A stretch of 64,000 nt of DNA from NCBI RefSeq assembly GCF_003026215.1, contig NZ_PYOC01000004.1, forward strand, positions 248,001 to 312,000, given 5' to 3'. Positions 10,511-20,299 of this stretch are shown here, piece by piece; within the stretch, counting starts at the first letter, position 1, and each line of letters starts with the position of its first letter. Under the pieces are notes generated by a model. The model had not been told where the DNA came from. It did not search any database and saw only the letters and a program-made list of their open reading frames with translations. The stretch is from Photobacterium indicum. GTDB lineage: Bacteria; Pseudomonadota; Gammaproteobacteria; Enterobacterales; Vibrionaceae. The position numbers and the translations under genes are program-made.

Positions 10511-11479
10511 ATGAAGGGTAAAAAACTACTTATCGCGGCCGGTATAGCGGCATCATTCGCACTATCATCCGTATCTGCCTTCGCGGATGTTGCCAAAGTC
10601 GCAGTATCACAAATCGTTGAACACCCCGCTCTTGATGCTGCACGCCAAGGTTTACTGGATGGTTTAAAAGAAAAAGGATACGTCGAAGGTGAAAACCTTG
10701 AATTCACTTATCAGACAGCACAGGGGAATCCTGCCATTGCCGTTCAAATAGCCAAACAATTTGTCGGTGAACAACCAGATGTTCTCGTCGGTATTGCAAC
10801 ACCAACCGCACAAGCCCTTGCCGCTTCTACTCGTTCTATTCCCGTTGTGTTTACTGCTGTTACTGATCCTATTGGCGCAAAGCTTGTTAAAAACATGGAT
10901 AAACCCAACGGTAATGTAACTGGCCTTTCTGACTTATCACCCGTTGCTCAGCATGTTGAGCTAATGCAAGAAATAATTCCAAATCTAAAAAGTATCGGGG
11001 TGGTCTTTAACCCTGGCGAATCCAATGCTGTTGCGTTAGTAGAATTACTCCGCGAAGCCGCAAAAGCAAAAGGCATTGAAGTAGTAGAAGGTACGGCGCT
11101 TAAAAGTGCAGATGTTCAGTCAGCAGCGCAAATTATTGCATCAAAAGTTGATGTTATTTACGCCCCGACAGATAACACGGTTGCCAGCGCAATTGATGGA
11201 CTAGTGAACGCTGCAAACCAAGCAAACAAACCGATTATTGGTGCATCCACTACCTATATTGAAAATGGTGCACTTGCTGCATTAGGCTTTGATTATTACC
11301 AAGTTGGTATTCAAACAGCAGACTATGTTGATGCGCTACTAAAAGGAACCAAAGTTGCTGATTTGCCAGTTAATGTAGCTAAGGGTTCAGATTTAGCCTT
11401 AAATCAAAAAGCGGCCGAGAAATTAGGGATTACCTTCCCAGCAGCAGTATTAGCGCGTGCAACCTCAATCGAAAAATAA
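10511..11479 (+). CDS. ABC transporter substrate-binding protein, TrpX/ABC_sub_bind family
   Basis: A 322-residue exported protein: signal peptide (MKGKKLLIAAGIAASFALSSVSAFA) followed by VAVSQIVEHPALDAARQG, a typical opening of the ABC_sub_bind family (PF04392) to which streptococcal TrpX belongs. Further family blocks are GIATPTAQALA, VTDPIGAKLV, GNVTGLSDLSPV and YAPTDNTVAS. It should capture a small solute (tryptophan or a related aromatic in characterised relatives) for the permease and ATPase encoded just downstream. Strong ribosome-binding site AAGGAG at 10499-10504. The 116-bp gap to the permease could hold a processing site but no hairpin with a T-run is obvious. Substrate is inferred from family only. 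Confidence 0.82.
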   Translation: MKGKKLLIAAGIAASFALSSVSAFADVAKVAVSQIVEHPALDAARQGLLDGLKEKGYVEGENLEFTYQTAQGNPAIAVQIAKQFVGEQPDVLVGIATPTAQALAASTRSIPVVFTAVTDPIGAKLVKNMDKPNGNVTGLSDLSPVAQHVELMQEIIPNLKSIGVVFNPGESNAVALVELLREAAKAKGIEVVEGTALKSADVQSAAQIIASKVDVIYAPTDNTVASAIDGLVNAANQANKPIIGASTTYIENGALAALGFDYYQVGIQTADYVDALLKGTKVADLPVNVAKGSDLALNQKAAEKLGITFPAAVLARATSIEK

Positions 11480-11595
11480 GTTTCAAATGGCAAGAGGTAA
11501 GAGCCATAACTCTTGCCTCTTTCATATAATACCCTTCTGGATAAGTTGATGGTCAGATGCTTATCTAGATTAGTATAAGACAAGGAGTGTTATAG

Positions 11596-12522
11596 ATGTC
11601 TTTCTTTGCCTTCATCGGTACGCTAGAAATTGGATTAGTGTATGGATTGGTTGCACTTGGTGTATACCTGACTTTTCGCGTTTTAGATTTTCCCGATTTA
11701 ACCGTCGATGGTAGTTTCCCTATGGGTGCTGCGGTCGCTGCTACCGCAATCGTAGCTGGCATTAACCCATGGTTCGCCACATTACTAGCAATTTTTGCTG
11801 GTGGTGCTTGTGGTTTAGTTACTGGATTTTTAGCCATTCGCTGCAATATTTTACATTTATTGGCCAGTATTCTGACTATGATTGCCGCTTTCTCTATCAA
11901 TATCCGCATTATGGGTCGCCCTAATCTTGCTCTTTTAGGGGAAGAGACTATTTTGACCCCGTTCGAAAATTTTGCGATGGATTACGGCCTTGACTCTAAT
12001 TTAATTCGCTTATTGGTTGTTGCTCTGCTTGTGGTCTTTAGTGCTTGGTTCATCATTCGTTTGTTAGCCAGTGATTTTGGCTTAGGTCTACGTGCAACGG
12101 GCGTGAATAGCCGCATGGTAAATGCACAAGGCGGCAACACTGCGTTATATACCTACCTTGGTCTTGCGCTTTCAAATGGATTTGTCGGCTTTTCTGGCGC
12201 TCTTTTCGCTCAAACAAACAGCTTTGCAGATGTCACTTCGGGGGTCGGAACCATTGTGGTCGGCCTTGCCGCGGTTATCTTGGGGCAAACCCTTATCCCA
12301 GGTAGAAAAATATGGGTTGCCGTCGTCGCAGTTATTGTCGGCTCAGTGCTGTATCGCCTTGCAGTCGCTTTTGCATTAAGTTCAGGTATGTTTGGGCTTA
12401 AAGCTTCCGATCTTAATTTGATCACTGCTGTTCTTGTTGCGGTTGCCTTAATTGCACCTCGAATGAAAAACAGCTTTAATCGCAAAAAGAAACGCGTAAC
12501 TGCCACTAAAAAACTCGCCTAG
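11596..12522 (+). CDS. ABC transporter permease (TrpY-type, BPD_transp_2 family)
   Basis: A 308-residue inner-membrane protein with about eight to nine hydrophobic segments starting at residue 5. GLVYGLVALGVYLTFRVLDFPDLTVDGSF is characteristic of the permease that pairs with TrpX-like binding proteins, and the family is related to branched-chain amino acid permeases. It forms the membrane channel of the importer with the genes on either side. RBS AGGAG precedes the ATG. The basic C-terminal tail (NRKKKRVTATKK) is cytoplasmic. Second gene of a three-gene operon. Confidence 0.82.
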   Translation: MSFFAFIGTLEIGLVYGLVALGVYLTFRVLDFPDLTVDGSFPMGAAVAATAIVAGINPWFATLLAIFAGGACGLVTGFLAIRCNILHLLASILTMIAAFSINIRIMGRPNLALLGEETILTPFENFAMDYGLDSNLIRLLVVALLVVFSAWFIIRLLASDFGLGLRATGVNSRMVNAQGGNTALYTYLGLALSNGFVGFSGALFAQTNSFADVTSGVGTIVVGLAAVILGQTLIPGRKIWVAVVAVIVGSVLYRLAVAFALSSGMFGLKASDLNLITAVLVAVALIAPRMKNSFNRKKKRVTATKKLA

Positions 12523-12537
12523 GAGGTAAAGCTAAAG

Positions 12538-13332
12538 ATGATTGAATTAAATGATATTCGCGTTACCTTCAACGAAGGCACAATTTTAGAAAACCAAGCA
12601 CTTCGTGGCATTAATTTAGTGGTGCCTGAAAAGCAATTTGTCACTGTGATTGGCTCAAATGGTGCAGGTAAATCGACATTATTGGGCGCAGTCAGTGGCG
12701 AAACCCCGATGAGCGATGGGCAGGTATTAATTGATAATATTGATGTGACGGACAAATCTGTACATCAACGTGCGCAATATGCTGCACGTGTATTTCAAGA
12801 TCCCTTAGCGGGCACTTGTGCCTCTTTAACAATTGAAGAGAATATGGCGTTAGCCTATAAACGTGGCAGCCAACGTAGTTGGAAAATGGCTTTATCTTCA
12901 AACCGCCGAAAACTCTTTCAAGAACGTATCAGTATTCTGGGCTTAGGTTTAGAAGATCGTTTAGGTGATAGCATTGGCTTACTTTCAGGCGGTCAGCGCC
13001 AAGCCGTGAGCTTAGTCATGGCTACATTAGCTGATAGCAAGCTGCTGTTACTCGATGAGCACACTGCGGCATTAGACCCTAGAATGGCCGCTTTTGTACT
13101 CGCCCTGACAACAAAAGTGGTAACAGAGTTCGATCTCACCGTAATGATGGTAACGCACTCAATGAAAGATGCCCTTGCGCACGGTGATCGGACAATCATG
13201 CTTCACCAAGGTGAAATCGTTTTAGACGTTAAAGGTCAAGAACGAGAAAGCATGGACGTGAAACAGCTACTTGAAATGTTCAGCAAAGTGCGGGGCGAAG
13301 AATTAGCGGATGATAGCCTTCTACTTAACTAA
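12538..13332 (+). CDS. ABC transporter ATP-binding protein (TrpZ-type)
   Basis: A 264-residue ATPase with Walker A GSNGAGKST, signature LSGGQRQA, Walker B LLLLDEHTAALDP and the switch His in MMVTHSMKDA. The residue after the Walker B Glu is His (DEHTAALDP), seen in this subfamily. It energises import by the upstream permease and binding protein. Only 15 bp separate it from the permease and a near-consensus GGAGGT precedes its ATG, so it is co-translated. A weak hairpin (AGCCCTGT ... ACAGGGTT, 13353-13375) lies downstream. Confidence 0.85.
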   Translation: MIELNDIRVTFNEGTILENQALRGINLVVPEKQFVTVIGSNGAGKSTLLGAVSGETPMSDGQVLIDNIDVTDKSVHQRAQYAARVFQDPLAGTCASLTIEENMALAYKRGSQRSWKMALSSNRRKLFQERISILGLGLEDRLGDSIGLLSGGQRQAVSLVMATLADSKLLLLDEHTAALDPRMAAFVLALTTKVVTEFDLTVMMVTHSMKDALAHGDRTIMLHQGEIVLDVKGQERESMDVKQLLEMFSKVRGEELADDSLLLN

Positions 13333-13637
13333 CTAATTGTAAGTTATAAACATAGCCCTGTGTGACTACAGGGTTATCTCTCCCCTCTTAGTCTTCATGT
13401 TTAATATCATGCCTCTCTCAAATATTCATTGTTCCCTCCTCTTCTTGTTGTGTCCTTAAGTCATCCACAGAATATAGATTAACGATGAAAAATGAAGGGA
13501 TTACCCGCTATTTCAGTACTTGTGAAAACCTAGAATTAATTGAAATACCACTTCACCGTCGCTACTGCTGTAGAATTGAAGTAAAATATGCCTAGCGCTC
13601 TATCTTTTCTGAGCCCTTATTTAGATTTAGGAAAACA
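13333..13637. other. Intergenic region after the ABC operon
   Basis: About 305 bases. A weak stem at about 13353-13375 may end the ABC operon. A 37-codon frame starting at 13484 lacks a ribosome-binding site and is not called. No other element recognised. Confidence 0.35.
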
Positions 13638-13949
13638 ATGAAAAAAACATTTGCTTTAACTCACCCAAAAAAAGCTGTGCCAAGAGTCGTTGAATCAGTT
13701 AAACATGAAGTGAAAAAGTACATCAAAAGAGAGCGCAATAAGCAGCTTCCTGCTGGTGTCGATTTTTGGGATTTTGATTGTAAGTTTGGTCACACCGAAC
13801 AAGAAGCAAAAGTAATCCACCTTAAAGAAATCAACAAGTGCATCGATGAAGCTGAGAAATTAGAACTGACTTCATTCTATCTTGAGATTTTAGCTAAAGA
13901 TGGTATTCGTGCTAAAAAGCCACTAGACGGCTTATTTGAAGACGAATAA
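13638..13949 (+). CDS. Small conserved protein, probable DUF6172 family
   Basis: A 103-residue basic/acidic soluble protein starting MKKTFALTHPKKAVPRVVESV and containing KRERNKQLPAGVDFWDFDCKFG, which I recognise as the pattern of a small widespread family (DUF6172). No enzymatic motif, signal peptide or membrane segment. Start supported by an upstream AGGAAA. It stands alone between the ABC operon and a convergent yfbV, sharing a bidirectional terminator with the latter. Function unknown. Confidence 0.7.
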   Translation: MKKTFALTHPKKAVPRVVESVKHEVKKYIKRERNKQLPAGVDFWDFDCKFGHTEQEAKVIHLKEINKCIDEAEKLELTSFYLEILAKDGIRAKKPLDGLFEDE

Positions 13950-14050
13950 ACATTTCGCTGTTGAAGGTAGCAACACTGACTGGGACTTTACGATAGTTTG
14001 ATATATTCACTATTGTCTAGCGGATAACAGAAGGTGATTGACCTAAACCA

Positions 14051-14076
14051 AAAAAGCCCTTACTCAGGGCTTTTTT
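14051..14076 (+). terminator. Bidirectional terminator between the DUF6172-type gene and yfbV
   Basis: Perfect 10-bp stem AAAAAGCCCT / AGGGCTTTTT with loop TACTC, T-run on each strand, between convergent genes. Confidence 0.9.
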
Positions 14077-14127
14077 ACTTTCTGGTATTAGGTCGCATTC
14101 GCGAAATCCACGAAACCGCACCTCTCG

Positions 14128-14577
14128 CTAAAACCACCGTTCCAACGATGTTTTATCCAGTTGCTTAAATGCACGATTTAATACTTCTGCCAATTCAAGG
14201 TATCGTGGCTGTTTTTTCAACGGCTGCATTGCATACCCTTCACTGGTGATCTTTTCATAAATCTCACGATACCAAATGGCTAATGAAGGTGGCAACGTCG
14301 TTCGACTCCGCTTACCCAACCACCACAAACCTTGCAAAGGCATGGTCAATGCAAATAATGCCACCGTCATAGCTTGTGGTAACGCGCTATAGTTATTGAA
14401 TGCCATTTGGCTTAAAACACTCATCACTGCAACTGCAGGCATAACACGCGTCGCGAATTTTGTCGCTTTAATGTAGCGCTGTTCTGGGAATATGGCTGCT
14501 AGCTCTTTGCGCATAGGCCATGTTGCCATGTATTGCTGACCATTTTGGAAGTGTTGCCACACTGTTCGTTGAGTCAT
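14128..14577 (-). CDS. yfbV: UPF0208 inner-membrane protein YfbV
   Basis: About 149 residues with two membrane segments (about 47-65 and 70-90 from the chosen start) and the family signature [14 protein letters not shown]; the C-terminal [14 protein letters not shown] also matches YfbV. E. coli YfbV has been linked to chromosome macrodomain (Ter) organisation, but the molecular mechanism is not clear. The start at 14577 ([10 protein letters not shown]) is chosen over an upstream ATG since the extra 21 residues are an AT-rich, non-conserved hydrophobic stretch. Divergent from ackA exactly as in E. coli. Confidence 0.88.
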   Translation of the reverse strand: MTQRTVWQHFQNGQQYMATWPMRKELAAIFPEQRYIKATKFATRVMPAVAVMSVLSQMAFNNYSALPQAMTVALFALTMPLQGLWWLGKRSRTTLPPSLAIWYREIYEKITSEGYAMQPLKKQPRYLELAEVLNRAFKQLDKTSLERWF

Positions 14578-14913
14578 AAAACACCAGCCATCAAAAAAAA
14601 TAACAATAATTAAAATAAAATAGTAATAAACTTGATTCAAATTAAATTTTTCTAAAATCTTTTTGTTATATTGGGTAACAATCAGCTATCCTAAGCACGC
14701 TTTAAGATAATTGTTGCCTGTAATTACCATTTAGGCAACCTAAAGCAGCCATCAAGGATGACCCAGGATTGTGGGTTACTCAATTCTCGCCCTACGGATA
14801 GTGCGCAATTTTAACCCCGTTTGGATGACTGTATCAAAAGTCGTCTACGCTATGGGTACTTTTTTTATTCTCACGAATATCAACTTTCAGACAGATTATA
14901 GGTAGTCACTCTC
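14578..14913. other. Divergent yfbV / ackA regulatory region
   Basis: About 336 bases holding the promoters of both genes. Two dyads are visible: GTTGCCT ... AGGCAAC (14713-14739, 13-nt spacer) and GATGACT ... AGTCGTC (one mismatch) near 14824-14850. They may be operators or structure in a long ackA leader. In relatives this region responds to oxygen regulators; no clear FNR or ArcA site is seen. Confidence 0.4.
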
Positions 14914-16110
14914 ATGTCTAAGCTGGTTCTAGTTCTTAACTGCGGTAGTTCATCTCTTAAATTCGCTATTGTTGACGCTGTTTCAGGTGAAGAGCACCTA
15001 ACAGGTCTTGCAGAATGTCTGCACCTTCCAGAAGCGCGTATCAAGTGGAAACTTGATGGCAAGCACGAAGCTCAACTTGGCGACGGTGCTGCTCACGAAG
15101 AAGCGCTAGCATTTATGGTAGAAAGCATCATTGCTTCTAAGCCAGAACTTGCCGCTAACCTAGCAGCTATCGGTCACCGTGTAGTTCACGGTGGTGAGAA
15201 GTTCACTCAATCTGTTCTTATCGACGAAACAGTAGTTAAGGGTATCGAAGATTGTTCTGCACTAGCACCTCTTCACAACCCTGCTCACATCATCGGTATT
15301 AAAGCGGCACAGAAAGCATTCCCAGCACTTAAAAACGTTGCTGTATTCGATACTGCTTTCCACCAGACTATGCCTGAAGAAGCGTACCTATACGCACTTC
15401 CGTACAACCTATACACAGACCACGCTATCCGTCGTTACGGCATGCACGGTACTTCTCACCTGTTCATTACGCGTGTAACAGCTGAACTACTAGAGAAGCC
15501 AGAAGATGAACTAAACATCATCAACTGTCACCTAGGTAACGGTGCTTCTGTTTGTGCAATCAAGAACGGTAAATCTGTAGACACATCTATGGGTCTTACT
15601 CCGCTTGAAGGTCTAGTAATGGGTACGCGTTGTGGTGATATCGATCCTGCGATCATTTTCCACCTACACGATACACTTGGTTACTCTGTTGAAAAAATCA
15701 ACAACATGCTAACTAAAGAGTCTGGCCTTCAAGGTCTAACTCAAGTGACTTCTGACTGTCGTTTCGTTGAAGACAACTACGGCAAGAAAGAAGAAGCAAC
15801 ACGTGCAATGGACGTATTCTGTCACCGTCTAGCTAAGTACATTGCTGGTTACACTGCAACACTAGAAGGTCGTCTAGACGCAATCACTTTCACTGGCGGC
15901 ATCGGTGAAAACTCTGCTCCTATCCGCGAAATGGTTCTTAACCGTCTTGCTATCCTAGGTGTTGAAGTTGATGGCGAAGCAAACCTTAAAGCACGCTTCG
16001 GTAAAGAAGGTGTTATCACGACTGCAAACAGCCGTGTACCTGCAATGGTAGTTTCTACTAACGAAGAACTAGTTATCGCAGAAGATACAGCGCGTCTAGC
16101 TGCTATCTAA
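14914..16110 (+). CDS. ackA: Acetate kinase
   Basis: A 398-residue cytoplasmic enzyme of the ASKHA fold that interconverts acetyl phosphate + ADP and acetate + ATP. Motifs in order: [13 protein letters not shown] (N-terminal phosphate site), [12 protein letters not shown], the catalytic-region [10 protein letters not shown] and [39 protein letters not shown] and FTGGIGENS. Length is standard. Codon use is strongly biased toward codons typical of highly expressed genes, unlike the AT-rich neighbours. It precedes pta, the enzyme that makes its substrate, with an attenuating hairpin in between. Central to acetate overflow and to the acetyl-phosphate pool used in two-component signalling. Confidence 0.98.
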   Translation: MSKLVLVLNCGSSSLKFAIVDAVSGEEHLTGLAECLHLPEARIKWKLDGKHEAQLGDGAAHEEALAFMVESIIASKPELAANLAAIGHRVVHGGEKFTQSVLIDETVVKGIEDCSALAPLHNPAHIIGIKAAQKAFPALKNVAVFDTAFHQTMPEEAYLYALPYNLYTDHAIRRYGMHGTSHLFITRVTAELLEKPEDELNIINCHLGNGASVCAIKNGKSVDTSMGLTPLEGLVMGTRCGDIDPAIIFHLHDTLGYSVEKINNMLTKESGLQGLTQVTSDCRFVEDNYGKKEEATRAMDVFCHRLAKYIAGYTATLEGRLDAITFTGGIGENSAPIREMVLNRLAILGVEVDGEANLKARFGKEGVITTANSRVPAMVVSTNEELVIAEDTARLAAI

Positions 16111-16125
16111 TCTAACGATTATTAT

Positions 16126-16153
16126 AACGGCTGGCCTAGGCTGGCCGTTTTTT
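16126..16153 (+). terminator. Terminator or attenuator between ackA and pta
   Basis: Stem AACGGCTGGC / GCTGGCCGTT (two G-T pairs) followed by six T residues. Its position suggests that ackA is made in excess and that pta has an additional promoter. Confidence 0.75.
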
Positions 16154-16274
16154 CATGTGTAATACAATTGTTTGTTGTGGCGTTGCTCCATAATTGTTCT
16201 AATTTGCAGATCGACCTGTCTTTAGAATCGTTATCGAACAGCGCTGTATTATTCAATAGTTTGAGGAATTCATA

Positions 16275-18428
16275 GTGTCCCGTACTATTATGCTTATCCC
16301 AGTTGGCGCTGGTGTTGGTCTAACAAGCGTAAGCCTTGGTGTTTTACGTGCAATGGAACGCAAAGGCGTTCGTGTTTCTTTCTTTAAGCCTATCGCACAA
16401 CCACGTAGTGGTGGTGAGCAGCCTGATCTGACTACAACGATCATCCGTGCTAACAACGATATGGAAATTGCAGAACCATTTACAATGGCACGTGCCGAAG
16501 AACTTCTTCGTAACGACCAAAGTGATGTACTGCTAGAAGACATCGTCGCACGTTTCAAAGAATCAACAGCGCAATCTGAAGTAGCATTAATCGAAGGTCT
16601 TGTACCGACTCGTAAACATCCATTTGCGAATCAGATTAACTATGAAATTGCTAAAACGCTGGGTGCGGAAATCGTATTCGTTATTGCGCACGGTACTGAT
16701 AACCCTGCACAACTAAAAGAGCGTATCGAAGTAGCATGTTCTAACTTCGGCGGCATTAAAAACAAGCAGATCTCAGGCGTTATTGTTAACAAGCTAAACG
16801 CACCTGTAGATGCTGAAGGCCGTACTCGCCCAGATCTATCTGAAATCTTTGACGATATAGACGGTACAACTATTCCGCTAAACGTTGAAGTAATGCAAGT
16901 ATTCAACTCTAGCCCTATTCGTGTACTTGGTTGTGCACCATGGAGCTCAGAGCTAATTGCAACACGTTCAACAGATATTGCAGCGCACCTTAACGCTCAA
17001 ATCATCAACGAAGGTGATATTGCGACTCGTCGTATCAAGAGTGTTACTTTCTGTGCACGCTCTATTCCGAACATGGTTGAGCACTTCCGTCCTGGTTCAC
17101 TACTAGTGACTTCTGCAGACCGTCCTGACGTTATCGTTGCGGCATGTCTTGCAGCAATGAACGGCGTTGAAATCGGTGCACTTCTTCTTACTGGCGGCTA
17201 TGAACTACCTAAACCAGTAATGGATCTTTGTGAGCGCGCATTCGCAACAGGCTTACCTGTGATGACTGCACTGGGTAACACTTGGCAGACATCTCTGAAT
17301 CTTCAGAGCTTCAGCCTTGAAGTACCAGCAGACGATAAAGAACGTGTAGAATTTGTTAATGAATACATGGCTAGCCACATCGATGGTCAGTGGATTGAAT
17401 CATTAACTGAAGGTTCGGCTAAAGAGCGTCGTCTAAGCCCACCAGCATTCCGTTATGAATTAACAGAGCTAGCGCGCAAAGCCGCTAAGCGTGTTGTTCT
17501 TCCTGAAGGTGACGAACCTCGTACCGTTAAAGCTGCAGCTATCTGTGCTGAACGCGGTATTGCTGAGTGTGTTCTTCTTGGTAACCCAGAAGAAATCAAG
17601 CGTGTTGCTGAACAGCAAGGCGTTACACTAGGTGCTGGTGTTACAATCATCGATTCTGAAGCGGTACGTGAAAACTACGTTAAACGTCTTGTTGAACTTC
17701 GCGGTGCGAAGGGCATGACAGATGTAGTTGCACGTGAAAAGCTGAAAGATTCTGTTTTCCTAGGCACAATGATGCTAGAAAACAATGAAGTTGATGGTCT
17801 TGTTTCTGGTGCGGTACACACGACAGCTAACACTATCGTTCCTCCGTTCCAAATCATCAAAACAGCACCAGATGCCTCTATCGTATCTTCAGTATTCTTC
17901 ATGCTTCTGCCTGATCAAGTACTAGTATACGGTGACTGTGCAATCAACCCAGATCCAAATGCTGAACAACTTGCTGAAATCGCAATTCAATCTGCTGATT
18001 CTGCAAAAGCATTCGGTATCGAACCTCGCGTTGCAATGATCTCATACTCTACCGGTACATCTGGTAAGGGTGCTGATGTTGATAAAGTACGTGAAGCGAC
18101 ACGCATTGCTCAAGAGAAACGTCCTGATCTAATCATCGACGGTCCTCTACAATACGATGCTGCAATCATGGAAAATGTAGCCGCTTCTAAAGCGCCTAAT
18201 TCTCCTGTAGCGGGTAAAGCAACAGTATTCGTATTCCCAGACCTAAACACTGGTAACACGACGTACAAAGCGGTACAGCGTTCAGCTGACCTAGTTTCTA
18301 TCGGTCCTATGCTTCAGGGCATGCGTAAGCCGGTGAACGACCTTTCTCGTGGCGCACTTGTAGACGATATCGTATACACAGTTGCACTGACTGCGATTCA
18401 GGCAAAACAATCTGAAGACGCTAAGTAA
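16275..18428 (+). CDS. pta: Phosphate acetyltransferase
   Basis: A 717-residue three-domain enzyme that converts acetyl-CoA + phosphate to acetyl phosphate + CoA. The N-terminal P-loop-like domain ([17 protein letters not shown]; a degenerate dethiobiotin-synthetase fold), the middle DRTGG-type domain (about 230-340) and the C-terminal PTA/PTB catalytic domain (about 385-712; [37 protein letters not shown]) are all present and of normal length for the long enterobacterial type. The start is GTG at 16275 with GAGGAA upstream, as the downstream reading aligns from [11 protein letters not shown]. Forms the Pta-AckA pathway with the upstream gene. Confidence 0.98.
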   Translation: MSRTIMLIPVGAGVGLTSVSLGVLRAMERKGVRVSFFKPIAQPRSGGEQPDLTTTIIRANNDMEIAEPFTMARAEELLRNDQSDVLLEDIVARFKESTAQSEVALIEGLVPTRKHPFANQINYEIAKTLGAEIVFVIAHGTDNPAQLKERIEVACSNFGGIKNKQISGVIVNKLNAPVDAEGRTRPDLSEIFDDIDGTTIPLNVEVMQVFNSSPIRVLGCAPWSSELIATRSTDIAAHLNAQIINEGDIATRRIKSVTFCARSIPNMVEHFRPGSLLVTSADRPDVIVAACLAAMNGVEIGALLLTGGYELPKPVMDLCERAFATGLPVMTALGNTWQTSLNLQSFSLEVPADDKERVEFVNEYMASHIDGQWIESLTEGSAKERRLSPPAFRYELTELARKAAKRVVLPEGDEPRTVKAAAICAERGIAECVLLGNPEEIKRVAEQQGVTLGAGVTIIDSEAVRENYVKRLVELRGAKGMTDVVAREKLKDSVFLGTMMLENNEVDGLVSGAVHTTANTIVPPFQIIKTAPDASIVSSVFFMLLPDQVLVYGDCAINPDPNAEQLAEIAIQSADSAKAFGIEPRVAMISYSTGTSGKGADVDKVREATRIAQEKRPDLIIDGPLQYDAAIMENVAASKAPNSPVAGKATVFVFPDLNTGNTTYKAVQRSADLVSIGPMLQGMRKPVNDLSRGALVDDIVYTVALTAIQAKQSEDAK

Positions 18429-18458
18429 TTACTGATTAGCTAAACAAGTAATATCGAA

Positions 18459-18490
18459 CGCTCCTGCAGCAATGCAGGGGCGTTTTTTTT
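18459..18490 (+). terminator. Rho-independent terminator of pta
   Basis: 10-bp stem CGCTCCTGCA / TGCAGGGGCG (one G-T pair), GCAA tetraloop, then eight T residues. Confidence 0.92.
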
Positions 18491-18516
18491 GCTTTTAACT
18501 TGGAAAAACAGATACT

Positions 18517-18558
18517 AAAAAAGGCCATAATGACATGACCGTCATTATGGCCTTTTAA
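18517..18558 (-). terminator. Terminator of the FocA-type gene (minus strand)
   Basis: Perfect 14-bp stem AAGGCCATAATGAC / GTCATTATGGCCTT with a 6-nt loop; a T-run follows on the minus strand. It lies about 115 bases beyond the stop of the convergent focA-like gene. Confidence 0.85.
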
Positions 18559-18673
18559 AATGCTATTTATGGCTAAGTTCGCTCTATTCTAAGCGCCCTC
18601 AGTAAACAACGATATTATTCTGGATGAACCATTCTAACCAGCAAGGATGATCAAAAACCTGCCTAGGTTGATA

Positions 18674-19519
18674 TTACTCACTACGTAAGTAAATGAGCCA
18701 GTAACCCATCCCGACAAACACACCACCACCGATAATGTTACCGAGAGTCACTGGAATAAGATTATTAATAATAAAATTACTCATGGTTAAATCAGCAAAA
18801 TCAGCTGGATTCATACCACTCAGTTGCCAAAACTCAGGCGATGCCAATGTCTTAATACCAATCGCCATCGGTACTTGAAACATATTAGCTATACAGTGCT
18901 CAAAACCTGAAGATACAAACATTGCAACAGGTAAAATCATAACCAAAATTTTATCGGTTAGGGTGCGGCCACTGAAGGTCATCCAAACGGCAGCACAGAC
19001 TAATACGTTACACATAATGCCAAGTGCAACGGCCTGAAAGAAGCCATGATGCAATTTATGCTGAGCAATCTGCATGGTATTAATGCCTACCGCGCCATTA
19101 GCCGACATGTACTGCTTAGCCACTAGCATGATACCCACCAGTAACAATGCACCGATCAAGTTACCGATATAAACAACGCCCCAGTTCATACATAAGCTTT
19201 TCCAGCTAATTTTTCCACTCGCGCGAGCCACTAACGTCAAGACAGAGCTCGTAAAAAGTTCACCACCAGTGATCACAACTAAAATAAGCCCGAGGCTAAA
19301 TGCAAGTCCACCGATGAACTTGCTCATTCCCCATGCCATATCCCCAGAGCCCGTCGTCACCGTGGTATAGAAAATAAACGCAATCCCAATATGCAGTCCT
19401 GCAGTAATAGCCAACAGAAAAGACTTCATTGGGTCTTTAGTTGCCTTACCTACTCCGACTTCTGCAGCTTTTTCCGCCATCTGCGGCGGTAAAAGGGAAT
19501 CAAATTGACCCTGATTCAT
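18674..19519 (-). CDS. focA: Formate/nitrite transporter family channel, FocA-like
   Basis: A 281-residue pentameric anion channel with six membrane helices. The N-terminus FDSLLPPQMAEKAAEVGVGKATK and the conserved SSGFEHCIANMF (containing the pore His of FNT channels), FTSSVL and NLIPVTLGNIIGGG all match E. coli FocA. It should export and import formate. The start at 19519 (MNQGQFDSLL) is chosen: an AGGTGAG ribosome-binding site precedes it, while the GTG six bases upstream would overlap that site. In E. coli focA is joined to pflB; here it is beside ackA-pta instead, linking formate and acetate excretion in mixed-acid fermentation. FocA versus another FNT member cannot be fully separated by eye. 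Confidence 0.88.
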   Translation of the reverse strand: MNQGQFDSLLPPQMAEKAAEVGVGKATKDPMKSFLLAITAGLHIGIAFIFYTTVTTGSGDMAWGMSKFIGGLAFSLGLILVVITGGELFTSSVLTLVARASGKISWKSLCMNWGVVYIGNLIGALLLVGIMLVAKQYMSANGAVGINTMQIAQHKLHHGFFQAVALGIMCNVLVCAAVWMTFSGRTLTDKILVMILPVAMFVSSGFEHCIANMFQVPMAIGIKTLASPEFWQLSGMNPADFADLTMSNFIINNLIPVTLGNIIGGGVFVGMGYWLIYLRSE

Positions 19520-19887
19520 AAACACTCACCTGATACATATTGAAATACAAAAAATTGACAGCGGATACTGAACCCAACAAGGGTTAATTTCAAGCCTTAA
19601 ACACCATAAATCATCGAAAAAAACGCAATCTTTGTTCGCATATTCCGAGGTGAATGATTATATTCAGGCAACCCCTTAACCCTTAAAATATGTATGGAAT
19701 TGTAAACAAAGGAATTATTTACATTGCATAGGTGTGTTATGTCGTATGGGACGGTGTAGATGTGCCCCTTGTAATTCAAAAAGGCCTCTCTTAACCAAAC
19801 ACTGCTTAGCAGTATTAGCCTTTGTAATTGCTTTCAAGTTACTTATCGGCTTCAACCCTTTCGTATCATTCTTGTAAAGAGGTCAAC
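19520..19887. other. Divergent region between focA-like and SelW-like genes
   Basis: About 368 bases, AT-rich, with a small hairpin ACTGCTTAGCAGT at about 19800-19812. No FNR-type dyad could be found by eye and no supportable ORF; minus-strand frames here lack ribosome-binding sites. Confidence 0.35.
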
Positions 19888-20163
19888 ATGAATAAAGCAA
19901 AAATAGATATTTACTACTGTCGTCAGTGTAACTGGATGTTACGCGCAACATGGATGTCTCAAGAATTACTACATACATTCAGCGAAGAAATTGAAACCAT
20001 CAGTTTGCACCCAGACACAGGCGGGCGCTTCGAGGTGCACTGTAATGAGCAGCTGATTTGGGAGCGTAAAGCGGACGGTGGGTTTCCTGATGCCAAGCAG
20101 CTAAAACAACGCGTACGGGATGTTATCGATCCTGAGCGGGATTTAGGTCATGCCGATCGTTAA
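19888..20163 (+). CDS. SelT/SelW/SelH-family (Rdx) thioredoxin-fold protein, cysteine form
   Basis: A 91-residue protein with the redox motif CRQC at residues 11-14 (IDIYYCRQCNWMLRA) followed by a GGRFEV strand and a C-terminal FPDAKQLKQRVRD helix, the pattern of the SelW/Rdx family. Where some marine bacteria carry selenocysteine at the second motif position, here it is an ordinary TGT cysteine. Probably a small thiol oxidoreductase; substrate unknown. Start at 19888 is preferred: AGAGGTC lies just upstream and the motif position then fits the family; an earlier in-frame ATG at 19828 adds 20 non-conserved residues. Confidence 0.85.
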   Translation: MNKAKIDIYYCRQCNWMLRATWMSQELLHTFSEEIETISLHPDTGGRFEVHCNEQLIWERKADGGFPDAKQLKQRVRDVIDPERDLGHADR

Positions 20164-20299
20164 CCACCTTGTAGTTGGTATTAAATACAAACTAAAAAAC
20201 GCACCACTCATTCAAATAGCCATGAAAGTGAATGCGCTTTTTTTGTCTTACTGCTTATTTTAAAACTGACTTTTTACGCCGAAATATCTATAGATGAAT

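Noticed and set aside
12210-12506. A 98-codon minus-strand frame inside the ABC permease gene
   Set aside because: Shadow frame without a ribosome-binding site; the permease family match is clear.
13484-13594. A 37-codon plus-strand frame before the DUF6172-type gene
   Set aside because: No ribosome-binding site and no recognisable features.
19597-19779. A 60-codon minus-strand frame between the focA-like and SelW-like genes
   Set aside because: AT-rich intergenic sequence, no start signals, no family resemblance.
19888-20163. Possible selenoprotein in the SelW-like gene
   Set aside because: The second motif residue is encoded by TGT (Cys), not TGA, so no selenocysteine insertion is needed.
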